Assembly: GCA_024509875.1 (NCBI GenBank)
Contig: JAMPIV010012212.1
Span: 109,089-173,088 of the forward strand
Reading direction: 5' to 3'
Length of the DNA stretch: 64,000 nt
From: Oreohelix idahoensis
Taxonomy: Eukaryota > Mollusca > Gastropoda > Stylommatophora > Oreohelicidae
The position numbers were made by a program, and so were the translations under genes. A model generated the notes under the pieces. It searched no databases. It saw nothing but the letters and a program-made list of their open reading frames with translations, and was not told the origin of the DNA. Below, piece after piece: positions 8,070-20,212 of this stretch. Positions within the stretch are counted from its first letter, which is position 1. Each line of letters opens with the position of its first letter.

Positions 8070-9226
8070 GGTCTATTATCGCTAGTTATTTGCTTTATCA
8101 AAGAGAAGTGGTCACGGGCACCATATTACCATCATGTAGCCGGGGCAGGTGTTCCTTAGGACTGGAACGGCACCATGTTACCATCATGTGGCAGTGCCGG
8201 TATATGCAGTATTTTCAGTTTACTTTACAGAGAGCAGATGTTTAACTGGCCTAATCACCAGAGATCTAGATTTCTCTCCTAAATTTGTGTTACCAGGTTC
8301 GATTTTCTTCTCTTAGGTGTTGATGTAGCGAATTTAATTGAAATGGATAGATTTCTTAGCTTAATCTCAAAACTGTAGTAATTCACCTTTTCAACAGCGT
8401 TCGATTTCATGCAAAACTTTTAATATCTTTCAGCATGAAACTTAAAATTTCAACAAAGTCTGGAATTCAGAACATTTTTACAATAATAAGCATAATAAAG
8501 TTCTATCATCTCATCAGATGCTTTCATCGATGCAAAAATCCCTTTTTGCATCTTTGTCTCATAGGCCTACTCATTTGTCAAATATGGCGAACCTTCTCAT
8601 TCCACCGTGTTCCTTCCTTTAAGTTACAGTCTTATTTTGGGTTCGACGACATTTACCCATCTCTTCAGATTTGTCCTTGATTTCTTTATCATCATAAGCA
8701 TTCCTTGAGTTAAATGCTTTCCAACACAAGAATATTTTCTACTCTACATGGTTTGAGGTGTAAGACTATTTTTTGCAAATTGACTCAAATCCTCGAACCT
8801 AGTTCTGCTGCGACTAGGGTTGGGAGCTCTATTCAAAATACATATTGAATGATTGACACTACTTACGCCAGTAAGAAATATAAAACCACTCAATGTCCTG
8901 AAATACACATTTTATAACAAATGTTGAAGTTTGCTTTCCTCAAACTAAGAAATATGTAGAGCTGGACCAGATACGACCTCTTGAGTTGCGCTCTTTCATT
9001 CTACTGCCAAAATGGCGTCGTTGTTCCACTTTCCCCGGGGTAAATCTGAGCTATCCGATTGGTCAGGGGAAATCACCCAATTATTAGAAATGGCGTGTAG
9101 AAGCGACTCTACCCTAAATATGTGACACTATTTATTATTTTCTGTTTCTAATAAAATATAAAATTATGGGGTGGTCTGTGCTTCCTCTGTCTTGTAAGAA
9201 TATAGTCTGTTTCCAAAGGAACAACT
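8070..9226. other. Non-coding: 5' leader of the gypsy-like element and unassigned sequence
   Basis: The first 150 bases are probably the gag leader (minus strand) and hold an imperfect duplicated segment sharing GGCACCAT(A/G)TTACCATC (near 8119 and 8170). No LTR matching the 3' side and no convincing primer-binding site was found. From about 8300 to 9226 I see AT-rich sequence with no gene and no 5' Tigger terminal repeat. Confidence 0.5.
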
Positions 9227-10736
9227 ATGTACACGGCCACAGTTGATCTTCTACATTTTCTGGAGAGCAGCAGCCAAAGAAAGACGGCAGAACATTTTGG
9301 GGTTAGCAAGACCACAGTTAGCAACATCCAAAAACGTAAACATGAGTACTTGGAGAGATGTGGTAAGAAAAGCGGAGATCTACAGCGGAAAAGGAGGAAA
9401 ATTCCCTTAGATGAAGTCAATGAAGCCACATTAAACTGATTCAAACAAATAAGGGCAGTTAACGCCCGAATCTCCGGCCGATGATTCAAGAAGTTGCTAA
9501 AAAATTCGCAAGGGAATTCGGAGTGGCAGAAGATTTCCAAGCATCAAGTGGTTGGCTCGAGAAATTTAAACTGCGACACGCGATCTCACAGACAGTGTTG
9601 TGTGGTGAATAAAATGAAGTTCCAGTAGAAGCTGTGGAAGAGTTCATCAAAAAGTTTCCTTACTTCGCCAGAGGCTTCAAAGACGACGACATCTTTAATG
9701 CTGACGAGTGCGGACACTTTTTCAAGGCGATGCCTGACAGGAGCCTCGCCATGAAGGGTGACAAATGTAAGAACGGAAAACTTTCCAAAGAACGTTTCAC
9801 AGTTATGCTTTGCGCTAGCTCAACCGGAGAGAAACTAAAGCCCTTGGTGATTGGTAAATCGGCAAAGCCACGCGCATTCAAGAACCTGAAACCCGAAGAC
9901 CTCCCCGTCACTTGGAGATCAAACAAATCCGCATGGATGACTGGCGCCCTATTTGAGGAGTGGGTAAGGGACATCGACCGAGAAATGAAGAAGAAGAAAC
10001 GGTCTGTTCTACTGACAGTAGACAACTGTCCTGACCACCCACAAGTGGAACATCTCACAAACGTGACACTGAAATTTCTGCCTCCAAACACGACCTCAAA
10101 AACCTAACCTCTTGACCAAGGCATCATCTAAACATTTAAAATGCACTACCGGGCCCAGCTCCTGCAGTGGGTCATTACTAAAACACAGATCTGTGGTCCG
10201 CCTGTGGAAGCAACTTCATCCGCTGCATCAGTTAACGCTCTGGATGCTGTCCTCTGGATCAGTTCTGCTTGGAATAAAGTTCAGCCGGAAACGATACAGA
10301 AGTGTTTCAAGAAATGTGGATTTGTCACAACCCAAGAGCATGACGTTTTAGCCCCAACGGACAGTCCATCGCCAATGGCAGAATTCGAAGGAGTAGATGT
10401 TGAAGGTTTTGTTGCAATGGATGATGAGGTGGCAACCTGTAATGAACCTGACCCGGAAGGAATTTTCCAAGCGATATATACCGAAGTACAGACAAGCATA
10501 ACAGTGCATGAAACAGCTGGTGAAGTTGAAGAAGCAAGTGACGATGACACAGAAATTGCAGAGACTCCAAAAGAAGAGGCTGTCATGCATCTGATAATGC
10601 AGTTGAGTCATTTGCTGTAGAAAAATGCCCAGGTATGTTGAGTGGTGTAGCCAGCGTTGAGAGTGCTTTCTCCACTTATGTTTGTAATAAGAATAAGACA
10701 CAGACCAAGATTGACTCCTTTTTTCAGAAAGAATGA
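9227..10736 (+). pseudogene. pogo/Tigger-type transposase, inactivated
   Basis: The CENP-B-like N-terminus starts at the ATG at 9227 (KTAEHFGVSKTTVSNIQK, a helix-turn-helix). A second DNA-binding helix region has SSGWLEKFKLRH. The DDE_1 catalytic core has FNADECGHFF, PDRSLAMKG, SKERFTVMLC, LKPLVIGKS, LLTVDNCPDHP and, past a stop, PLDQGII, giving the three acidic residues D, D, D. Damage seen: TGA for a conserved Trp near 9437, a one-base frameshift near 9480, TAA near 9610, TAA twice near 10106-10131 where Gln is expected, and a frameshift after about 10600. The extreme C-terminus in the shifted frame (10701-10736) reads QTKIDSFFQKE and stop. The 3' terminal repeat follows at 10940; the 5' one was not found. 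Confidence 0.93.
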
Positions 10737-10856
10737 TTAAATCATGATAAAACAGATGTTGATGATTTGATTTGATGTTGTGATTATGTATGATTTCGTA
10801 TGATACTGTATTCTCCAATATAAGCTGTTTAAGGAAGAAAAGTATCAGAACGATAG

Positions 10857-10940
10857 GTCTCGTTCCGTATGTTGACCACCTCCGTATGTTGACCGGTTTG
10901 CTACAGTCCCTTGGGTGGTCAACTTATAGAGGTTCTACTG
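10857..10940 (+). mobile_element. 3' terminal inverted repeat of the Tigger-type element
   Basis: The reverse complement begins CAGTAGAACCTCTATAAG and continues into GTTGACCACC, a typical Tigger/pogo terminus, and abuts TA (10941-10942), the expected target. Two copies of CCGTATGTTGACC lie just inside (near 10866 and 10882), as in subterminal transposase-binding repeats of this group. Confidence 0.8.
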
Positions 10941-10956
10941 TATATATATATATATA

Positions 10957-11473
10957 TGGCAGCGAGACCTGGACGACCTATGCTAAGCAAGAAAGAAGGC
11001 TCAATACCTTCCATTTGCTGTGTCTACGCCGCATCCTCGGCATCTCGTGGAAAGATAAAGTGACAAATGTCGAGGTGTTGTCACGTGCTGGCCTTCAAAG
11101 TATGTATACGCTTCTTAGACAGCGCAGACTTCGCTGGCTTGGCCATGTTCGCCGCATGGAAGATGGTCGCATCCCAAAAGATATCTTCTACGGACAATTA
11201 GCAGATGGCAAGAGAACAGTTGGGCGACCACAGCTGAGGTTCAGAGATGTGTGCAAGAGAGATATGAGGGCACTGGACATGGATCCAGCAACATGGGAGG
11301 ATGAAGCTGCCGATCGCACTAAGTGGCGATGCTATTTACGGCGCCACCTCAGATTGGGCGAAGAGAGGCTCACACAACAAGCAGAGGTGAGGAGAAAACG
11401 TCGAAAGGAGCACCAGGAAAATAAGCAGCTGAGGGCTGTCACCTCAGGGGCGCATTCCCATAGTCAGTTATGA
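10957..11473 (+). pseudogene. LINE reverse transcriptase C-terminal fragment (5'-truncated)
   Basis: The open frame ends at 11473 and encodes the region after the RT palm common in non-LTR elements: GSETWTTYAKQERRLNTF, LCLRRILGI, LRRLRWLGHVRRMEDGRIPK and GRPQLRFRDVCKRDM. No endonuclease or palm is present, so the copy is 5'-truncated, as usual for LINEs. The 5' joint falls in a short (TA)n next to the Tigger end. The 3' end runs into (TTA)n(TA)n, a typical simple-repeat tail. The family cannot be fixed from this part; it differs from the LINE tails at 28.8 and 58.7 kb. Confidence 0.85.
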
Positions 11474-11484
11474 CTGAAGGGGCT

Positions 11485-11573
<89 letters not shown>
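11485..11573. repeat. (TTA)n(TA)n microsatellite
   Basis: A short run of ATT repeats followed by about 75 bases of pure TA. It directly follows the LINE stop codon, so it is probably the expanded LINE tail. Confidence 0.95.
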
Positions 11574-11576
<3 letters not shown>

Positions 11577-12340
11577 TTTGTTCTTACCCTCAGGCACACA
11601 CAGACGAGCCCTTAATGGTTGATTAAGGTCTGATAACAGGTACAGAAGGCAAACACTTGCATTAACATATGCTCCTTTTTTGCCGCTCTCTGTATATTCA
11701 AATAATAGTGACTGACCCGAGTTTGTTAGGCAATTCTATTTATAGTGTGACCTCGGACGTACGAGATGGGAACCCCGAGAAATGTAATCACGATCAGAAA
11801 ATATGGGTACTTGTTTGCCTATCGTTCAATGTAGGAAAACTACTTTTTTAATTATCTCCGCTGTTCCTGATGCGATTTTATTTCCCCAAAGCTTAAATTA
11901 TACTTGGAATTAAGCTTTATATATCTATGTAAAAATCTTTTAGTTTCCAAATTGCATTTTATGTTATGCATAGTTTAAACTGCTAAATTTAGGACAACCT
12001 GAAGCTTCGAATGCATTCAACCCAAGATTTATCCCGTCCTATATTAGTATTAGTAAAAGTATTATTACTTACGGGTAGAGTAACATCCCTAATATTGTGT
12101 TGGTACCCTCTTTCAAGTGGTACATCTTCTAAAATGCTGTAGTAAAATTCCGAAGTTAATCAGGTTACACAGATTGGGCCTTGCCATCTTTATTTTCCCA
12201 GCGGTAGTAAACACAAGACCAAAAAAGCGTTTTCATTGGTTAGTGTATCATATCTTTCTACAATGTATGTTGCGCGGTATGGTCAGAATTATTTAGAATT
12301 CGTGATGTGAGACAGACGTCATTTCACGACAACCTCCCTA
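11574..12340. other. Unassigned AT-rich sequence
   Basis: No ORF, repeat unit or splice-bounded exon that I can support. Only short AT-rich stretches are visible. Confidence 0.5.
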
Positions 12341-12742
12341 TACAACTTGGTGCATGGATATCTCCCCATACAACATAGTACAAGGATATCTCCCGATACA
12401 ACTTAGTACAAGGATACCTCCTCATACACCTTAGTACAAGGATATATCCCCATTAAACTTAGTACAAGGATATCTCCCCATACAGCTTAGTACAAGGATA
12501 CTTCCCAATACAACTTGGTGCATCGATATCTCCCCATACAGCTTTGTACAAGGATACTTCCCTATACAACTTGGTGCATGAATATCTCCCCATACAACTT
12601 AGTACAAGGATATCTCCCCATACAACTTAGTACAAGGATATCTCCCCATGCAACTTAGTACAAGGATATCTCCCCATACAACTTAGTACAAGGATATCTC
12701 CCCATACAACTTAGTACAAGGATATCTCCCCATACAACTTAG
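12341..12742. repeat. 28-bp minisatellite, about 14 copies
   Basis: Head-to-tail units with core CAACTTAGTACAAGGATA followed by TCTCCCCA. The last five units are almost identical. The earlier ones vary, some carrying GGTGCAT in place of AGTACAA. There are no unique spacers. Confidence 0.95.
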
Positions 12743-12861
12743 ACAGAAATGAAAGAGATGAGGAAGACATGTACAGGCATGATACGGGACATCAAGATTT
12801 GACATCATAGAGCTGAAGAGCTGCGATCATGATAAAAGCGGATGCAAAATAAGGAATCCTT

Positions 12862-13203
12862 TTAATTGAAATCTTTTACACCGCCATGATAAACGCGGCC
12901 ACGCTTGGACGTTATCATTTTAATTCAAGTCCTTTCCACCGCCATGATAAACGCGGCCACGCTTGGGCGTTATCATTTTAATTCAAGTCTTTAACACCGC
13001 CCTGAGATACACGGCCACCCTCGGGCGTTATCGTATTAGTTAAAGTCTTTGACACCGCCCTAATAACGCAACCATCCTCGAGTATTATCATTTTAATTCA
13101 AGTCCTTTACACCGCCCTGATAAACGCGGCTACCCTCGGGCGTTATCATTTTAGTTAAAGTCTTTTACACCGCCCAATAAACAAGGCCACCCTCGGGCGT
13201 TTT
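12862..13203. repeat. 58-bp minisatellite, about 6 copies
   Basis: Units share AAGTC(C/T)TT, CACCGCC, GATAAACGCGGCCA and GGGCGTTATCATT. Copies differ by substitutions and small deletions. It begins about 120 bases after the 28-bp array. Confidence 0.92.
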
Positions 13204-16200
13204 CCTGGCGTCTACTTCCACTAATAAACCGCCCCCGATGTTTGGCTGCTGTGAGCCAGATGTGTACAAGAACGTACCTGTGTAAAATATGTTGTTAAAA
13301 AGTCGTTTGATCTACAACTTACGGTAATTCCATCATGTTGAAACATTTTGAGACATGAACGTGTTAAAATCCGGAGTTTAATCCAAACCACAGAATTATC
13401 TCAGATCTTATTGTATGCCACTAGTTTTAACAGCAATGTTCTGTTAGACGCACATCAGAGGTTTTAGAGTATTACCGCTAAATTAAATTAACAAGTTTAA
13501 AATAAATGTCCGTAATGTAGATTATAATTTTATTAAAAATAACAAACAGAACATCCAACCATCCATTAAGAAACTGAGACAAAATATAGATTACAGTTTT
13601 CTGTAACAACAAAAACTGAACAGCCAATCATCCATTATGAAACTGACACAGGTGTCATGGATTGCCTCCCCTTAGCTCTGCAGTAGTGGTCCACCAGTGG
13701 CCAACACTCAAGAGTATCTAATATGGGTCTTCAAAGGTGTCTACCTTCGCACAAGATTACTCTTGGCAGAGTTGTAGATAGAAGGATAATGATGCTTCTA
13801 TTTCAAGGGAATGTTCACAAGATTGTTTCAGAAGTCAAGAACAATGCTGCATAGGGCAGAGCACTATTAACGTATATCTGACCCGTTGCCTTTTGTGAAT
13901 AATTAAGCAATGGTTTTAGCCCGTTCAAGCCCCCAGCTGGTGTAATTCCAGCGAAATTCTTTTTATAAGTATTTGTTCTATAGATGTTAATATATGTCTA
14001 GATGTATATATATATTAAAGAGTCTTGCTCATACGTTTGCTTTCATGCTTATAATAACTGAATCAACTCTGGTTGTTTTGTTTTAAAATAACGTGTAACA
14101 CATTTAATAATCAATTAGTCTTAACAGTTTAAAATAGCGATGGAATGATGGTGAATTTTAGATGTAAATAAAATTGTCTTCACTGAGACTTGGTTTGGGG
14201 ATTGATAAAAACAAGTATCCTTTTGCTGTTTCCTTAATAAACCTAGCTGGTCAAATAAATCCTGCAACCGTGGTTTCATCAACTCTTCTGTGATGCGGGC
14301 TCTACTCCGCACAACTCGTCCAATGTTGGCGGTTACTGTTGATTCCCTGCTTTTAACTCACAACTAGTGACGTCGAAATTTTAGTCTTGCAGCTTCGTAC
14401 CACGAACAGTCTGATAGCTTCGTTCCACGAACTTTAGACAAAATAAAAAGAACAAATGCCTCTGCTAAGTACACTGGTTTGGAAGATTAACAGGCGCATT
14501 GTCTCGCTGTCCACCCACCAATATTAGCCTCTCTGAATAATTAAATTAATGAGTATACACAGCGTAATTCAGGGAAGATGATTAGAAATCACCAATATTC
14601 TTCTAGGTATTAAACTGCGAAAATATGTGCTTGGTAAGCGCGAATGCAATGATTTGTGCCTGAACTAAAATTAACAATTTACATATCTCACAAAATGATA
14701 CGATACACTTAATGCACATGGGATGTAATTATCACTCATCACTGCTCCGTTTGGAGTCTGGGGTTGCTGCTGCTTTCGCTTTTCTGAGATAATTAGCATA
14801 AAACAAACACTATCGCTTGCTGTAGTGGTTTATGAGCATACTATTTTCAAATGTTGAGGTTGCCAGCTTCATATATAACCACTTAGCAAGGAAAACATGT
14901 CAAATTCACTTTTGTAAAATAAATGTTTACACTTACCCCAAAGTAGCTTTTGGGAACACAATCTCCTGGCACAGTTAGAATGGACACTGCAACTTAGGTT
15001 AAATGCTTTCGAATCATTTGGTCTGGGAATTTTTAGAATTCCTCTTAGGACGGCTGATCTGATTCCTTAGGTCTCCAGTCTTTGTATTTAAAAATTGCGG
15101 GTTTACTTTTATGTTTCAAAGTTGCCCAAATACTCTGTCCTGGTCCGTTAAGTCTCCAGTCTTTTTATTTGAAATTGCGGGTTTACTTTTAAGTTTCAAA
15201 GTTGCCCAAATACTTCGATCTGTCACTTGTAATTTTGTAATCCTTTGTCCGATCCTTCTCTCTGGCTCTGGTGAATTGCTAGCTTGGCGTGGGGATGCAG
15301 TCTGATCTGTGTCTCCGAGTTCGCTAGATTATATTTCCAATTTCTCAGGTCAATTCCCAGATTGTACTTTTAGACCAACTTGCCAATGAAAGTTAAAGTC
15401 TATTCCGGTTCTCAAATCAAGCCATTGTTCTTTTGAACTATATGGGTCGGGGTGTTAAATCATAATCTCCACCGCGTGTTTTAAAATATCAAAGTTTAAA
15501 ATTCCAACGCGTGACCTCTTTCTACTAAGGCAGCAATACTTCCGATTGCATCTTTATTCAAACTCACAAACAAATCTGTGAACTTATTTCCTGTCTAGAT
15601 ACTTTCCGCCCATATTGTTTTCCCTGACAGGTTATCTGTAATAATTACACAGAGATGAGCCAGCGGAAGTTATTACGTATTATCACCTGTGTTTGCGTAG
15701 ATCCCCCAGACGGATTTCTTAGACAATATGGCTTTCTTTTCATCGATCGTGCGCTACCACCTTTTGTCAATAAAGATCGACTCTATCAAAGGTGGCTAGA
15801 CGACTTACGTGATAAAAGTATTATCCGCTGACCTGTCTAATTAGCTTCCGACGATTCACAGGGCGAAACGTAAAAATGTCTGGGAGTGGCTTAGAGCAAT
15901 AAATGTAAGGGCACAAAAAATGCCAAATAATGGGACGATGTAGGAGAGAGAGAAGGGCGCAAAAGTACATGCACAAAGCGTTTTGTGACAACAGGCATAC
16001 ACAAGGATTCAGAGCTGCAGGGTATCCCCAACATTGACTGTCACTTGCCATGATAGCACAGTCCGATAAGCAATTTCCAGTCCATCTCATGATATCTTTC
16101 CTTTTATAGTGCCATAGTTCTCTTGTCTGTTTACGTATAACTTTTGCTTCTGTTTTCATTTCCAACAAAGCGTCTCTGTTGTCCAAAATTGTATTGGTGT

Positions 16201-16797
16201 TATTTTGGGATCTTTCTCTCTCTGTTAATCCCTAGTTTTTCTAAGACTTTCTCATTTGTTTGTATGTGTTTCCATGAGATGTGTCGCATTCTTCTGAATT
16301 GATTGCAAGTGCCTCAATCATTGATTGACTTTCCCTTCATTTGTTCTTACAGGTCTCCTGCTTGGCAGTTTTCTTCTGTCACATTTTTTCTGTGCGGTAC
16401 CTTCTGTCAGAATGTACCTTCTGTCAGAATGTACCTTACAAGATGCGCCTGGTCGGGTTTCTATATAAATTGCCAGATTTGCATATTTGCCCTTAACCGA
16501 TGTAGAAGGATCAAGTTAGTGGTCTGTTGGTGGCACGTGCTTTGTCCATTTGGTCAGACCTGGTTTGGTCGAAGACATGCCACGTAGACCTGATCAATGG
16601 AGGTATCGACCTCTTCCTGAGAAAAAAGGCAAAGTGTAGTTTACAATAGCAACGATTGTATATGTGTGTCTATGGTGTTGTTATTTTTAGTCAAGCAGTT
16701 TAAGTGGACAGAAATTTGTACTTGCCCTCCCCCCTTCTGAATGTCCGTGTTTCAGCCTTAGTCCAATGTTTTCCACTTACACATAGCTGTAGATGTA

Positions 16798-17718
16798 CTA
16801 TGCAGTCCAGATAAGTAGAAGTCACTGGAACTATCTAAGATACTTCTAATTATCCGAAATTCTGCTTATCAGAATTATGCTCAAAGATGGACATTTATGT
16901 CAAAATAAGAAGTAAAGCATGAAGCATTTATTTTAACCATTCAGAAACAAGTATTTTTATTTTAAATTTTCATTTCTGGGTCTATTTTAGTTTCAAAAGC
17001 AATTTAGCGAAACTTAAAGTGTAGCGTCAAATTAATTGCTAGTAGCACAGTAGCAGGTGCAAAAAAAAAAAAGTTTGAAATGCATTTTTGGCTTAGTATT
17101 TTTGCGGGCTGTATTAGCGGTTCCTACACAGATTCCAAGAGCGATAACAAGTAAGCTGATGTAAGAGTTACCAGTTGTATAGTACTTTTCTTACTTCTTT
17201 CTTACGAGTGCGTGCCAAATTCTAGTTTATGTTCATTGTTTACCATTCCCAGGCCTCGGGTTTCACTCTTTGTATATCTTATATCTCAAACGAGTAGTCC
17301 CGTTGCTGTCAGAGGTTAACGCAAGCCCTTTTCTCGCTAACCGAGGTGAACCAGTGTTCGCTCATCCGGCCTGGCGTTTATTTGCTTGCTGGTTTAATGA
17401 ATGCCAACGTTGGAATCTACTGCTGGATGATCGGGCGTTTATTAACCTGATATTGCCTGTTCACGAAAAAAAAAAATTATGTACGGCCACGCAGGACTGT
17501 AACGTGGGCGATGAAGGCAGTACATCTACATATGCGAGTCCAAATTTGAGTTGGGACAGACACATTACCTAGACTTATCTGAAAGTTCTAGTTATCAGAA
17601 TTCGACTTAACCGGAGTTTTTTTTAACAAATACAAAGAAGGCATTTGGCCGGGACTTTAAGAAATGCTTCTACTTAAGCGGAATTTAACGCAAGGTTTCG
17701 CTTAAGTGGACTGCACTG
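16798..17718. mobile_element. Tigger-like non-autonomous element (unit A copy)
   Basis: The left end reads CTATGCAGTCCAGATAAG and the reverse complement of the right end CAGTGCAGTCCACTTAAG, an imperfect terminal inverted repeat. TA lies on both sides (16796-16797 and 17719-17720). Subterminal motifs such as TTATCAGAATT and GGACTTTAAG are typical of this group. No transposase is encoded. Confidence 0.65.
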
Positions 17719-18741
17719 TATTACTTTTGTTTTTATAATGCTCATCGTCTCGTCTACTAACTTTTCGTCCTCCAAGACCAGATATTCAGGACTGTTCCTT
17801 CGACAGCATCTTTTGAGTGCAGCGCGTGGTTATACTTTGTCACCTAATAGCAGACTATGTCACTTGGCTTCATTTAACCGGGACTTATGTTAAGACTTCG
17901 TGTCCACCTTGCTTAGACATAGTTACTCAGTTAGTTGACTGTCCAGCACTTCTTACTTACCACTTGTAATTTATCAGCCCCCCTCCACCCCAGGCTTTAT
18001 TTTTGCTTGAAAGGATCCAGAATGTGTGGAGGAGTCTCAATTAAGCCAGTATGTGTTTCTTCTACTTGTAATATTACAGTTGTCTTTTTTTATTTCATTA
18101 GCTTTGTCTTCAACTGTTTGAGTTATTTATTGATCCCTGCATGTCTGTGTGTATTATATTCTCTTAGTTTTCAGTACTGTTCTTTTTTCACTGTATTATC
18201 TTATGTAGTGTTTATTGTTATTTGGTCTGTTTTGTTTGGCTGTTAATGGTAGTGTATTTATCAGTACGTTTAGATGGATGGCTACTGTGTTTTAGTCAGG
18301 GTAATAATATTTCTATTTCATTTTGATTTAATTCACCATTGGTTACGCCATCTCGAATGTTTGTGACCAATGAAAGCCATGATACTTACGAAGCCCGACT
18401 CTACTATTACTTAGGTCTAGACTAGCAACGACACTTTGTAAACAGTATAAAGTAGGGGTCGGCAACCAGTCGATCTCTATCTACTAGTAGATCCCAGTAT
18501 ATCATTTGGTAAATCTATAGGCGACTGGGGGAGGGGGACGTTTTTTAAACTAGGGACATTTCGGACAAGACATCTCCTGCCACCATTTACAGTCGCGGTG
18601 TCCCTGGGACCAAAAGTACTTTTTCCGCATTCTAAATGAAAAGCTGGCTACTATACTATATTCATGAACTGCATGAGATAGGAACGCGATATTTTGTTTG
18701 TAAGGTTCATCATCCCATCCTCCCCTGCTGAAAATATCACA

Positions 18742-18744
<3 letters not shown>

Positions 18745-18788
<44 letters not shown>
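18745..18788. repeat. (CA)n(TA)n microsatellite, unit A
   Basis: An alternating CA tract passing into TA. The counterpart in unit B (26866-26913) has a longer TA part, showing slippage since the duplication. Confidence 0.95.
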
Positions 18789-19447
18789 GACCGTGTGGCT
18801 AGAAAGGTGTAATTTTAGACTGAGTAATAGTTGTCGATCAAGCCTACGGTGCATATTTGTGCTCATGTTGGCATTCTCACACGGGAATGGGCGATCTAAA
18901 CGAAACACACCTTTGCCATCTGAAAGGAAGACAAACGTGTGAGACGAAGAAGATGTAATAAGAGACGGCCCTTGGTTTTAGACATCTCGGCGCTGTCTGA
19001 CACCAGAGAAACACACCTTGTTGAGCACAAAACCGTGAGAGGTGTGACTCCAGGAAAGAGATATCGTGGGAATGTAACCACTAGTGGGCGGACCTTGAAT
19101 TGTGTACGTTTAGAAGATAATCCTTACTAAATTGTGATCTCATATCATCCAAACTGAGCATATGACTCCTGATTTGCTCCCTAGAGAGATGGGCGGAGCT
19201 TTGCTGACATTTTGACGTGGCTATCATAAGGTACCGGGGAGTATAGGTAAGATTTAAACTGAAAGAGTGGAAGGCTTCAGTCAGGGCTGAGAAGTAGCCA
19301 GATCGTCTTCTTGTGCAAAACGCGCCCCCGTACGATAACCAAGTGAGTTTCAGGCAGTTGCATAGTTGCGTCTGTGCTAAGAGAGCTAACGACATTGAGA
19401 GAGTCCCGCAGTCTGTGCTGGGTTATATGGTGTTACGTAGAGAATAC

Positions 19448-20212
19448 CTAAATAGCTAGGTTATACGGTGTTGCATAGGAATTACCTACAAAGTAAACTT
19501 GTGGACAACATTGTTTTCTGTATGATTCATAAGCTACCCTTGCATCGATCAGTGACTGGCATCTCCTGGGCATGTATGCGATCAGACGTCTGATGTGGGC
19601 CTGTGGGATGGCTGCCCACTCTTCCTGGAGTGCCTGAAACAGATCACGACGATTGGCTGCAGCAACGTCTCGGCGACAAACACGTCTATGCAGCTCATCC
19701 CACAGGTGCTCAATCGGACTCATGTCTGGAGACAGGGATGGCCAGGGAAGGGTGAGAATGTTATTGACAGTCAGGAACTGCGTGATCAACCGTGCACAAT
19801 GGGGTCTGGCGTTGTCCTGTTGAAACACAGACCTTTGGGCAGCCAAAAGTGGAAGGACATGGGGTCGAAGACTTTCATTGACGTATCGTTGCGCATTCAA
19901 GCCTCCTTGAATGTGCACCGATTGACTCCTTCCGTTGTAACTGATCATTCCCCACACCATTGCACCTCCACCACCGTGCGGCGGAGCTTCATCAACGCAA
20001 TTTTGGGCAAAACGTTCATTTCGCCTGCGGTAGATCCTACGCCGTCTATCATGACGCTGCAACAAAAAGAAAGATTCGTCACTAAACCAGACACGTCTCC
20101 AATGATTGTCAGCTGCCCAGAGACGATGCTGGTTGGCCCAAAGAAGTCGATTTTGGCGATGGCGGCGCGTAAGGACAGGTCCTCGGTGAGGTCGTTGTGC
20201 CCAAAGTCCAGC
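19448..20212 (-). pseudogene. Tc1-like transposase fragment, unit A (C-terminus fused to flank)
   Basis: On the minus strand the frame is open from the unit border: RPHRGPVLTRRH, LLWANQHRLW, WFSDESFFLLQRH (first catalytic D), FQQDNARPHC (second D) and MSPIEHLWDELH (E), with D-x34-E spacing. The N-terminal DNA-binding domain is absent because unit B begins there. After SLIDAR the normal end is replaced by about 30 foreign residues, because a 387-bp segment present in unit B (including the terminal repeat) is missing at 19541. The catalytic triad is intact but the protein is incomplete and the element has lost both ends. Related to the elements at 27.8-28.4 and 41.5-43.0 kb. Confidence 0.9.

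Larger units (their letters stand above)
13377..20212. repeat. Tandem segmental duplication, unit A (6,836 bp)
   Basis: It matches 20213-28396 in the same order and orientation with very few substitutions. The unit starts at GTTTAATCCAAACCAC (copy B: GTTTAATCGAAACCAC) and ends inside a Tc1-like transposase that abuts the start of unit B. Contents: unassigned sequence with a tandem 75-bp repeat (about 15069-15213), a Tigger-like non-autonomous element (16798-17718), a (CA)n/(TA)n tract and the Tc1-like fragment. Between 13377 and 16797 and between 17719 and 19540 I see no supported gene. A minus-strand ORF around 14121-14312 (RITEELMKPRLQDLFDQL) is in both copies, but its upstream end is frameshifted in unit A by one base. 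Confidence 0.93.

Noticed and set aside
8305..8325. GGTTCGATTTTC as a tRNA B box or primer-binding site
   Set aside because: No A box, no CCA-complementary start at a proper place and no LTR end next to it.
12341..12742. CRISPR-like array of 28-bp repeats (also the 35-bp array at 29.4 kb)
   Set aside because: Units are directly adjacent without unique spacers, there are no cas genes, and the DNA is eukaryotic. These are minisatellites.
14121..14312. Small ORF (RITEELMKPRLQDLFDQL), also at 20958-21161
   Set aside because: Present in both duplicates but frameshifted upstream in one, without start, splice or domain evidence; kept only as a remark.
15821..16186. 121-codon minus-strand ORF repeated at 22488-22853
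   Set aside because: Conserved only because the segment is duplicated; no domain, splice signals or codon pattern supporting a gene.
18550..18774. ORFs starting MCVCVCVC (also at 26.7 kb)
   Set aside because: Translation of (CA)n tracts on the reverse strand.
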